From assembly GCF_001570545.1 (NCBI RefSeq), contig NZ_BBXD01000011.1, positions 620,001 to 684,000 on the forward strand: DNA of 64,000 bases, written 5' to 3'. This DNA comes from Herbidospora mongoliensis. GTDB lineage: Bacteria > Actinomycetota > Actinomycetes > Streptosporangiales > Streptosporangiaceae. The notes beneath the pieces are model-generated. The model made no database searches and was not told the origin of the DNA. It saw only the letters and a program-made list of their open reading frames with translations. Below, piece after piece: positions 42,171-50,779 of this stretch. The position numbers and the translations under genes were made by a program. The stretch's first letter is position 1; each line of letters opens with the position of its first letter.

Positions 42171-43822
42171 CTCCGCAGCCACACCTCAAGGGCCACCAGC
42201 CGCCCGAGCGCGCTCAGCGGGACCCGCGCACCCGCGTTCAACCGGGTGAGCGTCGCCGCGACGGCGGCCGGGTCGATCACGCCGAGATCGGCCAGCCGGG
42301 AATCGCGCAGCAGCGCGGAGATCTCCGGCCGGGCCGCGCGGGCGCCCGCGTACTCCTCGGCCTGGTAGGCGCCCTTGGTTTTGCGGGTCAGCACCGCTTC
42401 GGGGACCAGCCCGGCGAGCGTGTCGGCCAGCCGGGGCTTGGCCCTGGCCGGGTCGGGGTCCGGCTCCGGTCCGTCGAGCACCGCGCCGACGACCGCGTCG
42501 TCGAGATAGGGGGCGTGCACCGCCACCCCGAAGTGATCGCCCAGCGTGCGGAGGAACCGCTGCGCGGCGGCGGCAGAACGCAACGCCGCGAGCATCGCGT
42601 GCCGGGCCGGGGTCGTGCCGTCGGACAGCTTGCGGGCGGTGGCCGGGTCACCGGCGAGGTCGGCGAGGTCATTCCTGATCTGTGGGCTCAGCCATCCGGC
42701 GGCCTCGCCTGACACGCTCCACCAGCCGACCGCATCGGCCGCTCTTGGTGTGGTGGCGGTCTGGGGGCGCGTCAGGGAACGTGCCAGACCACGTAACGCC
42801 TGACCGTGGGAGGTGGCGGCGAGCCGGACCGCCCGGACCGCCAGGTCGAGCGCCGACGCCTGCCGCAACCGGCTCAGCTGTGCGCTGTGGGTCGCCCATT
42901 TCCGCAGCTCACCTCGCCTGACCAGAGTGGCGAGGTAGGAGGGCGGCGGCTGGAACAGCGCGTCGGAGCCCTCTCCGGTCAGATGGATCGGCGCTGCGGT
43001 CCGGTGGGCCCAGTCGAGGCGCAGCGCCGCCCGCCGATGGGCCAGCAGGCCGGGTGCGGGCCAGTCGAGTGCGGAGAGCTGCCATCCCGAGCCGATGCCC
43101 CGATAGGGCAACGTCTTCTCCTCCCCCGTCACCACGCTCAGCCTGATCCGGGCGCTCAGTTCCGCCGCCTGCCGGGCCGCGTCGAGGTCGGCGGCCGGTA
43201 GCTGCGGGTGGTGGTAGACGACCGCCTCGACCGGGCCGTGGGCGGCGGCGAGGAAGGCCAGGGACGTCGAGTCGATCCCGCCGCTGAAGTCGGCGGTCAC
43301 GCCGGTTCCCCGCCGCCGGATCGCGTCCACCAGTGCCTCACGCAAGGGGCCGTGCGGGGCAGGGATCGTGGACTCGTACCGGCCGACATCGGTGAAGAAG
43401 GAACGGCCGATCGCCAGTGGAATGACATTCGGGCAGGCGATCTGAATGGCGGCCGTCAGAGGGTCGGGGGTGCGTGAATGGAGTGTGGCCAGCAAAGTGG
43501 CGTGATGGGCTATCAGGGTCTCGTGGCCGCGTACGGAGAAATGAAACGGGAACTGACCCGCGCGGTCGGAATGGACCTCGGCCCGGTCGGCGGTGACGAC
43601 GACGCACGAATAGGCCCCGGCGAGTTCGCGCACAGGCGACGTGTGGAGTTCTCGTTCGGTCGCCAGCACATGGCCCAGGAAGACGACCCGCTCATGACCT
43701 CGGTCTACGGCTCTGAGCTGGGGTGATCCGTAGATTCTGACCGACTCCAGGTCGGGCCAGACGGGCTTGCCGGGGAGATCGGAACCCCCGTCGAGGCGGC
43801 CGTCGACGGTCTTCAGCAGAAT
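42167..43822 (-). CDS. lasso cyclase (asparagine synthetase-like)
   Basis: About 551 residues. The C-terminal synthetase domain has the PP-loop TADFSGGIDSTSLAF, then LTGEGSDALFQPP and the C-terminal YLDDAVV and TRKTKGAYQAEEY blocks typical of lasso C proteins, which adenylate the ring Asp/Glu side chain for macrolactam formation. An N-terminal glutaminase-like lobe remains, without an N-terminal Cys. The start is unresolved. The only ATG in frame (43930) lies inside the precursor gene; right after the precursor stop the frame offers ATT (43822) and CTG (43819), with GGTGAG 6 bases before the ATT. I give the ATT as the likely limit of the protein. Confidence 0.85.
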   Translation of the reverse strand: MLLKTVDGRLDGGSDLPGKPVWPDLESVRIYGSPQLRAVDRGHERVVFLGHVLATERELHTSPVRELAGAYSCVVVTADRAEVHSDRAGQFPFHFSVRGHETLIAHHATLLATLHSRTPDPLTAAIQIACPNVIPLAIGRSFFTDVGRYESTIPAPHGPLREALVDAIRRRGTGVTADFSGGIDSTSLAFLAAAHGPVEAVVYHHPQLPAADLDAARQAAELSARIRLSVVTGEEKTLPYRGIGSGWQLSALDWPAPGLLAHRRAALRLDWAHRTAAPIHLTGEGSDALFQPPPSYLATLVRRGELRKWATHSAQLSRLRQASALDLAVRAVRLAATSHGQALRGLARSLTRPQTATTPRAADAVGWWSVSGEAAGWLSPQIRNDLADLAGDPATARKLSDGTTPARHAMLAALRSAAAAQRFLRTLGDHFGVAVHAPYLDDAVVGAVLDGPEPDPDPARAKPRLADTLAGLVPEAVLTRKTKGAYQAEEYAGARAARPEISALLRDSRLADLGVIDPAAVAATLTRLNAGARVPLSALGRLVALEVWLRR

Positions 43823-43829
43823 GCCCGAC

Positions 43830-43973
43830 TCACCAGTAGTAGTCGGAATTGGCGTCGGCGTTTCCGCTGGAGGAGTTGCCGCCGAACAAGTCGGTGACCC
43901 GGCCGAGGCGGATGAGGGCGGGCGGCTCATATTCGGGCTCCGGCGAAGGCGGTTCGGGCCTCTCTGCTGTCAT
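43830..43973 (-). CDS. lasso peptide precursor
   Basis: 47 residues, ATG at 43973 with AGGTGG six bases before it. The leader carries the lasso signature Y-x-x-P-x-L (YEPPALIRLG, residues 15-24) recognised by the PqqD-like domain. The C-terminal part is rich in Gly, Ser and Asn and ends in Tyr-Tyr-Trp. Ring logic (Gly1 joined to an Asp at position 7-9) points to the core GNSSSGNADANSDYYW (residues 32-47), with Gly32 linked to Asp40 in a 9-residue ring and Tyr45/Tyr46/Trp47 as possible plugs. The Thr usually at leader position -2 would then be at -5 (Thr27), so the cleavage site is uncertain. Confidence 0.85.
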   Translation of the reverse strand: MTAERPEPPSPEPEYEPPALIRLGRVTDLFGGNSSSGNADANSDYYW

Positions 43974-44013
43974 GACGACCACCTGTGACGTGGGATACGG
44001 AAGAGACCAGAGT

Positions 44014-44029
44014 GACTCTAGCGAGAGTC
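44014..44029 (-). other. small hairpin between the ROK gene and the lasso precursor
   Basis: GACTCT, 4-base loop AGCG, AGAGTC: a 6-bp stem that overlaps the ROK stop codon. Only about 54 bp separate the ROK stop from the precursor ATG, so this could attenuate or process a shared transcript. It is weak on its own. Confidence 0.3.
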
Positions 44030-45155
44030 AGCGGAGATGGCCGATGAGCCCGAGAATCAGCGCCCCATGGGCGGCGGCGTCCGGTTGGGCGAAGCGGAGT
44101 TCCATGTGACGGGTCCACGGTGAGCGTCTGAGTTCCTGTTCGCAGTCGGCGGCGACCAGGCGCAGGCCGGGGGCGAGCGGGCCGCCCAGCACGACCGCCT
44201 GGGTCTCCAGCGTGACGGCGCTCTCTCGCAGGGCGCGGGCCAGTTTCCGCGCGGCGGCGATGAGGGCCCAGCGGCAGTCGGGGTCGCCGTTCCTGGCGCG
44301 TTCGATGAGGTCGCCGATGGAGGCGGGCGGCTCCTCGCCCCGGGCCCGGGTGCTCACGTACATCCCCTCGAGCACCGCGGGGACGCTGATGTAACGTTCC
44401 AAACAGCCTCGTTTGCCACACCAGCAGTCGAGACCCACGGGCTCCACCGAGTGGTGGCCGATGCTGCCCGCGCGGCCGAGCGCGCCGCGGAGCATCCGGG
44501 GGCCGATGACCAGCCCGCCGAGCACGTGCTCGGCGATCTCCACGTAGAGCAGGGTCTCGAATGGATGATGGTAGGTCTGCTCGTTCAGCGCGCCCAGCCG
44601 GGCGTCCGCGTCGACCACCACCTTGACCGGGCCGAACCGCGCGGAGAGCCGGCGGTGCAGGTCGGGGGCGGCGAACCAGGGCGCGGGCGGCGACGGGGTC
44701 AGGTCGCGCGGGTCGACCGACCAGGGCACGGCCAGGCCCATGGTGGCGATGTCGCCTGGACCGCGGCCGATCGAGCCGACGAGATCGGCGACGGCCACCG
44801 CCGCGGCGTCGATCCAGGCGCCGCCGTCGCGCAGGCCCTGAGCGAGCGGGAGGAGCCGGACCTGGTCACGCGGCCAGTGGGGTAACCGCGCGGCCACCGT
44901 GACCTGGCGGGTGCCGACCTGTATCCCTACCGCCACCCCCTGCGCCGGCAGCAGGGCCACGGGTTCCTTCTTGCCGCCGTGGGCGATGCCGTCGTCCAGA
45001 AGCTTCTGCACCGCCGTGCTGACCGACGCGATGGACAGGCCGGTGCGTCGCGCGAGCTCGGTGCGCAGGCCGGAACGGCACATCAGAGCCCTGATGACCT
45101 GGAGAACGCTGTCGCTCCTGGTCTCCGGGTCGAGTAGGTCACGCGTCTCGTGCAC
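44028..45155 (-). CDS. ROK family transcriptional regulator
   Basis: 375 residues from the GTG at 45155. The N-terminal winged helix (VIRALMCRSGLRTELARRTGLSIASVSTAVQKLLDDG) is followed by a ROK sugar-kinase-like domain with the zinc/ROK signature CWCGKRGCLERY. The ATP-binding motif of true kinases is poorly kept (GLAVPWSVDP), so this is a regulator of the NagC/XylR type that should bind a sugar or its phosphate. It is the nearest upstream gene of the lasso precursor on the same strand and the divergent neighbour of the membrane PBP protein. A GTG at 45161 is an alternative start. Confidence 0.83.
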   Translation of the reverse strand: MHETRDLLDPETRSDSVLQVIRALMCRSGLRTELARRTGLSIASVSTAVQKLLDDGIAHGGKKEPVALLPAQGVAVGIQVGTRQVTVAARLPHWPRDQVRLLPLAQGLRDGGAWIDAAAVAVADLVGSIGRGPGDIATMGLAVPWSVDPRDLTPSPPAPWFAAPDLHRRLSARFGPVKVVVDADARLGALNEQTYHHPFETLLYVEIAEHVLGGLVIGPRMLRGALGRAGSIGHHSVEPVGLDCWCGKRGCLERYISVPAVLEGMYVSTRARGEEPPASIGDLIERARNGDPDCRWALIAAARKLARALRESAVTLETQAVVLGGPLAPGLRLVAADCEQELRRSPWTRHMELRFAQPDAAAHGALILGLIGHLR

Positions 45156-45302
45156 GGGCACTCCGCCCCCGATTTCGAAATACGACTCGCGCCGCCTCGA
45201 TCGTGACACAGCGGCTTCACATCGAAAAGCGATCACCGAACGCGGCCGAACCATAACCCAGCAGCCGAAAAGGGAAATTCCGGATATCGATGGACTGGCT
45301 AT

Positions 45303-45322
45303 CGACACGTTGGGTAGTGTCG
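45303..45322. promoter_or_regulatory. candidate operator in the ROK / membrane-protein divergent region
   Basis: CGACAC, 8-base spacer, GTGTCG: a perfect interrupted palindrome in the 209-bp gap between the divergent ROK and membrane-protein genes. It is a reasonable site for ROK autoregulation but is a single copy. Confidence 0.35.
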
Positions 45323-45364
45323 CATGCTCATAGGGTGATTATCTGCTTACTCGATGGGAATGCC

Positions 45365-47815
45365 GTGACCGGTCCGCTCCCCCGTGGTGTGCACGACCTG
45401 CTCGCGCGGTTCGCCGCCGTCATCGCCACCCGCCCGCCGCGCCGCGCGCTGCCCGCCATGCTGCTCGCGGGGCCCTCGGCGGGCAGGATCGTCGCCGAGG
45501 TCCGGGCGTCGCTGACCGGCGACCACGACCTCGTCCCCCACGCCCGCGTCACCGACGCCGACGCGACGGCGACGGCCGGGCTGGTGATCGCCGTCGCCGA
45601 CCGGTTGCAGGCCTCGATGCCCGAGGGCGCCGGAACGCTGCGGCTGCCCCTGCTGCGCACCTGCCAGGCACTCTTCTCGCTGGAACCCGGCGACGCCGAC
45701 GACCTGACCGCCCGGCGCGGAGAACTGCGCGACCGGCTCTACGAGAGGCTGGCGGCCCGGCGTCCTGCGCTCGGCCGGGCCCACGCCATCGCGACCGAGA
45801 CCGGCTCGTGGCTGCTCGGATTCCCGCAGAACCTGGCCCAGGTCCTCCTGGCGACGCTCCCCCGGCTGGTCTACGGCGTGTGGTTGTCGCGGAGCCGGTC
45901 GCTGCGCTGGGTGGGCGGGATGCTGGGGCCGCGGAACCGGAGCTTCACGCGGGTCGCGCTGGAGGTCACCGGGAGCGGCGCCTCCGTCGAGGCGGCACTC
46001 GTGCAGCAGGTGCTGCTGACCGCGCTGCTCCGCGACCTCGACCGCGCCACCCGGCCGTCCCGATGGTGGGTGTACCGCCGCCGACGCCGCTGGTCGTTCG
46101 TCGTGCTGCTCGACGCGGTCGGCGGCGCGGGCTCGCCGTGCAAGGAGTTCCTCGACGCCTACGCGCAGGTCGCCGGGCCCGGCGTGCGGTCGCCGCTGCT
46201 GGTGCTGGGGGCGCTGGTGGCCGAGGACCCCTCGGTCGCGAAGCGGATCACGCCCGGCGAGGTCGCGGCCCGGTACGCCGCTTCCGATGACCTCGTGTAC
46301 GTGGTCCCACTGGCCGAGGAGGACGACGACGGCGCGGCCCGGCGGTGGATCGAGACCAATCCCCGGGTGCGCACCCGGCCGGACAGCCGGTGGGACTACG
46401 TGCGGGTGGCCGCTCCCCTGGTGCTGCTCCTGACGGCCGGGGCGCTGGTGCCGGCGTACGCGTCGACCCCCTCGTCGTGCCGTGCGGTCGCGGGAGACGA
46501 GATCATCGGCGTCACTGACGGCGTCGAGTGCGACCTGGCGTCGCCCGGGGCCCAGGGCGACCTGCTGCGGGAGCTGGAGACGCTCGCCGAGACCCTCAAC
46601 CAGGCCGTCGACCTGAGTAAGCCGTACCGGGACGTGGTCTTCTACGCCCCCGTCACGATCGCCGCCGGGTCGGGGAACACGACGTTGAACGGCATCCAGA
46701 GCCTGCGGGGGGCGCTCCTCGCGGTGGCCGAGGTCAACGCCCGCCCGGGTGTGCACCACATGCAGTTGCGGATCCTCATCGCCAACCCCGGCGACGCGTT
46801 CGGGCACGGCCCCGAGGTCACGGCGATGATCCTCGACCGGGCGCGGCTCGGCCGGATCGCCGCCGTCGTGGGCATCACCCAGAGCCGGCCCGCCTCGCTG
46901 GCCGCCGTGACCGCACTCAGCGACGGCAAGGTCCCGGTGATCGGCAGCTCGGTGACGGGCAGCGCGATGGTGGCCGGACCGGCGGCCCCGCTCCGCAACT
47001 TCCAGGTGTCGCCCTCGAACACCCAGATCGCACGGATCATGGCGGCCTTCGCCGGCGACCGGCCGCCGGTCATCGTCACCCACCCCGACGACCCGATCTT
47101 CAGCATCGACCTCGGCCACAAACTGGAGGCCCTGCTCGAACCGGGCCGGACGTCCCGCGTCCACTACGCGGAGAGCGGCCGGGGGCCCGGCGCCCGCGAC
47201 GCGGCCCAGCAGATCTGCGAGCGGGCCCGGTCGGGCGGCTTCGTGATCTACGCCGGCCGCTCGGCCCGGCTCCAGGAACTGCTCGACGCGATGGGCGACC
47301 GGGAGGACTGCGCCCGCGCCGACGGGAGCCGGATCGGCTTCCTGACCGAGAGCCTGCCGAGCGGGTTCCTCGACGATCCCGGCGCGCTGGCCTCGCGCTA
47401 TCCCTTCGCCACGTTCTCCTACCTGGCCTTCGACTCCTCGGCCGCGCCGAAGGCGGAGCGGCATCCCTTCGCCGCCGGTTTCACCGCCTTCTTCCGGAGT
47501 CACGACCTGCCGGGCTACCAGCCGAACGGCGACGCGGCGGGCGCCTACGACGCGGTGATGGTGGCCTCGCGGGCCGTCGACGAGGCGTTCGCCCTCAACG
47601 CCCCCGACGAGGACTTCCCCGCCAACGACGTCTACGGCTGGCTCTCGAGCTCCGGCGTCGAGGGCATGAACGGCGCCACCGGCGCCATCACGCTGAACCG
47701 CAACCACCGCTATCCGCCGGACAAGACCATCTTCATCCTGGGCGTCGACCCGGTCACCAGCGTCGCGCGGGTGCTGCTCGAATGCGGCCCCGGAGCCTGC
47801 CCGCCCGGCCGATAA
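45365..47815 (+). CDS. membrane protein with extracytoplasmic type 1 periplasmic-binding-protein domain
   Basis: About 816 residues. Residues 1-345 are a cytoplasmic region that I do not recognise (FVVLLDAVGGAGSPCKEFLDAY and LLVLGALVAEDPSVAKR suggest an alpha/beta fold). One membrane helix lies at about 348-366 (APLVLLLTAGALVPAYA). The remainder, from about 430, looks like a Leu/Ile/Val-binding (Peripla_BP_6) fold: VTIAAGSGNTTLNGIQSLRGALLAVAEVN, IAAVVGITQSRPA, VPVIGSSVTGSAM and ISPSNTQIAR-like VSPSNTQIARIMAAF. It is an inside-out sensor layout, with an external ligand-binding domain tethered to an internal domain, and has no ABC transporter partner. The GTG at 45365 is the likely start; a GTG at 45335 is possible. 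Confidence 0.7.
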   Translation: MTGPLPRGVHDLLARFAAVIATRPPRRALPAMLLAGPSAGRIVAEVRASLTGDHDLVPHARVTDADATATAGLVIAVADRLQASMPEGAGTLRLPLLRTCQALFSLEPGDADDLTARRGELRDRLYERLAARRPALGRAHAIATETGSWLLGFPQNLAQVLLATLPRLVYGVWLSRSRSLRWVGGMLGPRNRSFTRVALEVTGSGASVEAALVQQVLLTALLRDLDRATRPSRWWVYRRRRRWSFVVLLDAVGGAGSPCKEFLDAYAQVAGPGVRSPLLVLGALVAEDPSVAKRITPGEVAARYAASDDLVYVVPLAEEDDDGAARRWIETNPRVRTRPDSRWDYVRVAAPLVLLLTAGALVPAYASTPSSCRAVAGDEIIGVTDGVECDLASPGAQGDLLRELETLAETLNQAVDLSKPYRDVVFYAPVTIAAGSGNTTLNGIQSLRGALLAVAEVNARPGVHHMQLRILIANPGDAFGHGPEVTAMILDRARLGRIAAVVGITQSRPASLAAVTALSDGKVPVIGSSVTGSAMVAGPAAPLRNFQVSPSNTQIARIMAAFAGDRPPVIVTHPDDPIFSIDLGHKLEALLEPGRTSRVHYAESGRGPGARDAAQQICERARSGGFVIYAGRSARLQELLDAMGDREDCARADGSRIGFLTESLPSGFLDDPGALASRYPFATFSYLAFDSSAAPKAERHPFAAGFTAFFRSHDLPGYQPNGDAAGAYDAVMVASRAVDEAFALNAPDEDFPANDVYGWLSSSGVEGMNGATGAITLNRNHRYPPDKTIFILGVDPVTSVARVLLECGPGACPPGR

Positions 47816-47834
47816 GGTCCCGCGTTTGTTTCGT

Positions 47835-47915
47835 GTTGGTTTCGACCTCTTGACCGTCCACGCAAAACGGGTGTAATCACAGATAAAACAACACGCACCC
47901 AAGGACGAAACCAAC
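47835..47915 (+). promoter_or_regulatory. DeoR-operon promoter flanked by a 10-bp inverted repeat
   Basis: GTTGGTTTCG (47835-47844) and its exact complement CGAAACCAAC (47906-47915) flank TTGACC (47850-47855), an 18-base spacer and TAATCA (47874-47879). The arms are likely DeoR operators; the second abuts the gene's start. Confidence 0.55.
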
Positions 47916-47918
47916 ATC

Positions 47919-48680
47919 ATGTACGCCGAGGAGCGACAGCAGGAGATCCTGCGCCGGGCCCGCGCCGCCGGGCGGGTCGACGTGGTGACCCTGGCCGAGG
48001 AGTTCGCGGTCACCACCGAGACCGTGCGCCGTGACCTGACCGTCCTCGAGAAGGCGGGGGTGCTGCGGCGGGTGCACGGCGGGGCCATCCCCGTCGAGCG
48101 GCTCGGCTTCGAGCCCGCGCTGGCGGCTCGCGACGAGGTCATGACGTCCGAGAAGGAACGCATCGCCAAGGCCGCGATCGCCGAGCTCCCCCAGGACGGC
48201 GCGATCATCATCGACGCCGGGTCGACGACGCGGCGGCTGGCCCAGGAACTCCCCGCCGACCGCGAACTGACGGTGATCGTCAACTCCCCGCCGCTGGCCA
48301 CGATCCTGGCCGCGCGGGCCAATCTGAACGTCATCATGATCGGCGGCCGGGTCCGCGGCCGGACGCTGGCCACCGTCGACGACTGGGCGCTGCGCCCGCT
48401 GGCCGACATCCACGTCGACGTGGCGTTCATGGGCGCCAACGGCATCTCCGTGGCCAAGGGCCTGACCACCCCCGACCCGGCCGAGGCCGCGATCAAGCGC
48501 GCGATGATCGCCTCCGCGCAGCGCAGCGTCCTGCTGGCCGACCACACCAAGTTCGCCGACACCTACCTGGCCCGATTCGCCTCGCTGTCCGAGATCGACG
48601 TCCTGATCACCGACAACGCCCTCGATCCCCAACTGGCCGCCGACCTGGCCCTCCACGGCCCAGAGGTGGTACGCGCATGA
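47919..48680 (+). CDS. DeoR/GlpR family transcriptional regulator
   Basis: 253 residues. The N-terminal DeoR helix-turn-helix is RQQEILRRARAAGRVDVVTLAEEF then VTTETVRRDLTVLEKAGVLRRVHGGA. The C-terminal DeoRC sensor has IIIDAGSTTRRLA, IVNSPPLATIL, IMIGGRVRGRTLAT and VAFMGANGIS, which bind phosphorylated sugars in relatives. It is the first gene of the PTS operon and its stop overlaps the kinase start (ATGA), so it should be the local repressor, with the ketose phosphate made by the pathway as likely inducer. Confidence 0.9.
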   Translation: MYAEERQQEILRRARAAGRVDVVTLAEEFAVTTETVRRDLTVLEKAGVLRRVHGGAIPVERLGFEPALAARDEVMTSEKERIAKAAIAELPQDGAIIIDAGSTTRRLAQELPADRELTVIVNSPPLATILAARANLNVIMIGGRVRGRTLATVDDWALRPLADIHVDVAFMGANGISVAKGLTTPDPAEAAIKRAMIASAQRSVLLADHTKFADTYLARFASLSEIDVLITDNALDPQLAADLALHGPEVVRA

Positions 48681-49615
48681 TCCTCACGCTGACCCTCAAC
48701 CCCAGCCTCGACCGCACCGTCGACATCCCCTCACTCGCGCGCGGCGAGGTCATCCGGGCCGCCGCCGCCCACCTCGACCCGGGCGGCAAGGGCGTCAACG
48801 TCTCCCGCGCCCTGCTGGCCAACAACGTCCGGTCCTGCGCCGTCGTCCCCTACGGCGGTGAGGAGGGGCGCAGGCTGATCGAGCTGCTCGACGTCGAGGG
48901 CATCGACATGGTCATGGTCCCGGTCGACGGAACCACACGTTCCAACATCACGCTCGCCGAACCCGACGGCACGGTGACCAAGGTCAACGAGCCCGGCGCC
49001 ACGCTCACCCCTGCGGAGCTCGAGGAGATCGCGAACGCCGTCCTGAGCGCCGCGCACAGCGCGGACTGGGTGGTCGCGTCCGGGAGCCTGCCTCCTCAGG
49101 TTCCCTCCGATGTGTACGCCACCCTCTGCCGCCGCTTCCGGCAGGCCGGCATCAACGTGGCGATCGACACGAGCGGGCCCGCCCTGGTCGCGGCCGTCGC
49201 GGCGGGGCCGCGGCTGGTCAAACCCAACCGTGAGGAACTCGCCGAGGCCACCGGCTCCCCGATCGACACGGTCGGCGACGCCCTGGAGGCCGCGATGAAG
49301 CTCAGGGCGATGGGCGCGGAGACCGTACTGGCCAGTCTCGGGCGTGACGGCGCGCTGCTGGTCGAAGACGGGACCGTCTGGTTCGGCGAGTGCGCGGCGG
49401 AGGAGCCGCGCAGTTCCGTCGGGGCGGGCGACGCATTACTGGCCGGGTTCCTCGCCGCGGGAGCGCGCGGGAAGGCGGCCCTCGTCGAAGGGCTGGCCTG
49501 GGCGACCGCGGCGGTGCAGCTGCCGGGCAGCCGCATGCCGGGGCCCGGCGACATCAGACGTGATCGGGTGACCGTGGGCGAACCCGATCCCACACGGCCG
49601 CTGTCGGGGGGCTGA
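48677..49615 (+). CDS. PfkB family kinase (1-phosphofructokinase / tagatose-6-phosphate kinase type)
   Basis: 312 residues. It opens with LTLTLNPSLDRTV and DPGGKGVNVSRALLANN, the signature of the FruK/LacC branch, and carries the catalytic SVGAGDALLAGF with Asp252. The enzyme adds a second phosphate to a ketose phosphate. In fructose operons it is FruK, but here the transporter is of the mannitol class and a polyol dehydrogenase is present, so a ketose 6-phosphate such as tagatose 6-phosphate or fructose 6-phosphate is an equally good substrate. No fru symbol is therefore assigned. Confidence 0.85.
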   Translation: MILTLTLNPSLDRTVDIPSLARGEVIRAAAAHLDPGGKGVNVSRALLANNVRSCAVVPYGGEEGRRLIELLDVEGIDMVMVPVDGTTRSNITLAEPDGTVTKVNEPGATLTPAELEEIANAVLSAAHSADWVVASGSLPPQVPSDVYATLCRRFRQAGINVAIDTSGPALVAAVAAGPRLVKPNREELAEATGSPIDTVGDALEAAMKLRAMGAETVLASLGRDGALLVEDGTVWFGECAAEEPRSSVGAGDALLAGFLAAGARGKAALVEGLAWATAAVQLPGSRMPGPGDIRRDRVTVGEPDPTRPLSGG

Positions 49616-49676
49616 TCGCGGCCCACGTTTTCCCCTCCCCTTTCCAACCCCCCGAGCTCCCCGGAAAGGAGCACAC

Positions 49677-50774
49677 ATGACCACCGACTACACCCCGCCT
49701 GTTGAAGGCACCGGGGTCAAGGCCACGATCCAGCGGTTCGGCGGCTATCTGGCCGGCATGATCATGCCGAACATCGCCGCTTTCATCGCCTGGGGTCTGA
49801 TCACGGCCCTGTTCATCCCGTCGGGCTGGATCCCGAACGAGATGTTCGCGGCGCTGGTCGATCCGATGATCAAGGTGTTGCTGCCGGTCCTGATCGGTTA
49901 CACCGGCGGGCGCATGGTGCACGGCCAGCGCGGCGCCGTCGTCGGCGCGGTCGCCACGATGGGCGTCGTGGTCGGCGCCGAGGTGCCGATGTTCCTCGGC
50001 GCGATGATCATCGGCCCGCTGGCCGCGTACCTGCTGAAGCTGTTCGACGACGCGGTCAAGGACCGCATCAAGGCCGGCTTCGAGATGCTCGTCGACAACT
50101 TCTCGGCGGGCATCATCGGCGGCGCGGTCGCGCTGCTGGGCGTCTGGGGCATCGGGCCGATCATCGAGAAGGTCACCGAGGTGGCGGGCGACGCCGCCAA
50201 CTGGCTGATCAGCAACAACGTGCTGCCGCTGGCCTCGGTCGTCATCGAGCCGGCCAAGGTGCTGTTCCTGAACAACGCGATCAACCACGGCGTGCTCACG
50301 CCGCTGGGCGCCGCCGACGTCACCGAGACCGGCAAGTCGATCCTGTTCATGCTGGAGAGCAACCCCGGTCCGGGCCTGGGCCTGCTGCTGGCGTTCTTCT
50401 TCTTCGGCCCGCGCGCTCTGCGGCCGAGCGCCCCGGCGGCCATCATCATCCAGTTCTTCGGTGGCATCCACGAGATCTACTTCCCGTACGTGCTGATGAA
50501 GCCCCGCCTCATCCTCGCCATGATCGCCGGTGGCGCCTCCGGCATCCTCGTGTTCATCGCGACGGGCGCCGGTCTGCTGGCCTCCCCGGCTCCGGGCAGC
50601 ATCTTCGCCTACCTGGCCGTTACCCCTCCGGGTGGCTACTTCGGCGTGCTGGCGGGCATCGTCGTCGCCACCGGCGTCACGTTCGTGGTCGCCTCGGCGC
50701 TTCTCGGCTTCGGCCGGGGCGAGAAGGAAGAGACCCCCGCAGAAGAGACATCCACCACTCCGCAGGAGGCGTAA
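49677..50774 (+). CDS. PTS mannitol-class transporter subunit EIIC
   Basis: 365 residues, 8 or more membrane segments. Hallmarks of the mannitol-class permease are GGYLAGMIMPNIAAFIAWGLITALF, GYTGGRMVHGQRG, NNAINHGVLTPLG, and the substrate-site motif GGIHEIYFPYVLMKP. In E. coli MtlA the C, B and A domains are one chain; here they are three genes. A clear GGAAAGGAG precedes the ATG. It takes up and phosphorylates a hexitol or pentitol together with EIIB and EIIA. Confidence 0.92.
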   Translation: MTTDYTPPVEGTGVKATIQRFGGYLAGMIMPNIAAFIAWGLITALFIPSGWIPNEMFAALVDPMIKVLLPVLIGYTGGRMVHGQRGAVVGAVATMGVVVGAEVPMFLGAMIIGPLAAYLLKLFDDAVKDRIKAGFEMLVDNFSAGIIGGAVALLGVWGIGPIIEKVTEVAGDAANWLISNNVLPLASVVIEPAKVLFLNNAINHGVLTPLGAADVTETGKSILFMLESNPGPGLGLLLAFFFFGPRALRPSAPAAIIIQFFGGIHEIYFPYVLMKPRLILAMIAGGASGILVFIATGAGLLASPAPGSIFAYLAVTPPGGYFGVLAGIVVATGVTFVVASALLGFGRGEKEETPAEETSTTPQEA

Positions 50775-50779
50775 CCCTT

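Noticed and set aside
45347-48562. Minus-strand frame of more than 1000 codons opposite the membrane protein and DeoR genes
   Set aside because: It spans two unrelated plus-strand genes and their promoter, which real genes would not do; no domain recognised.
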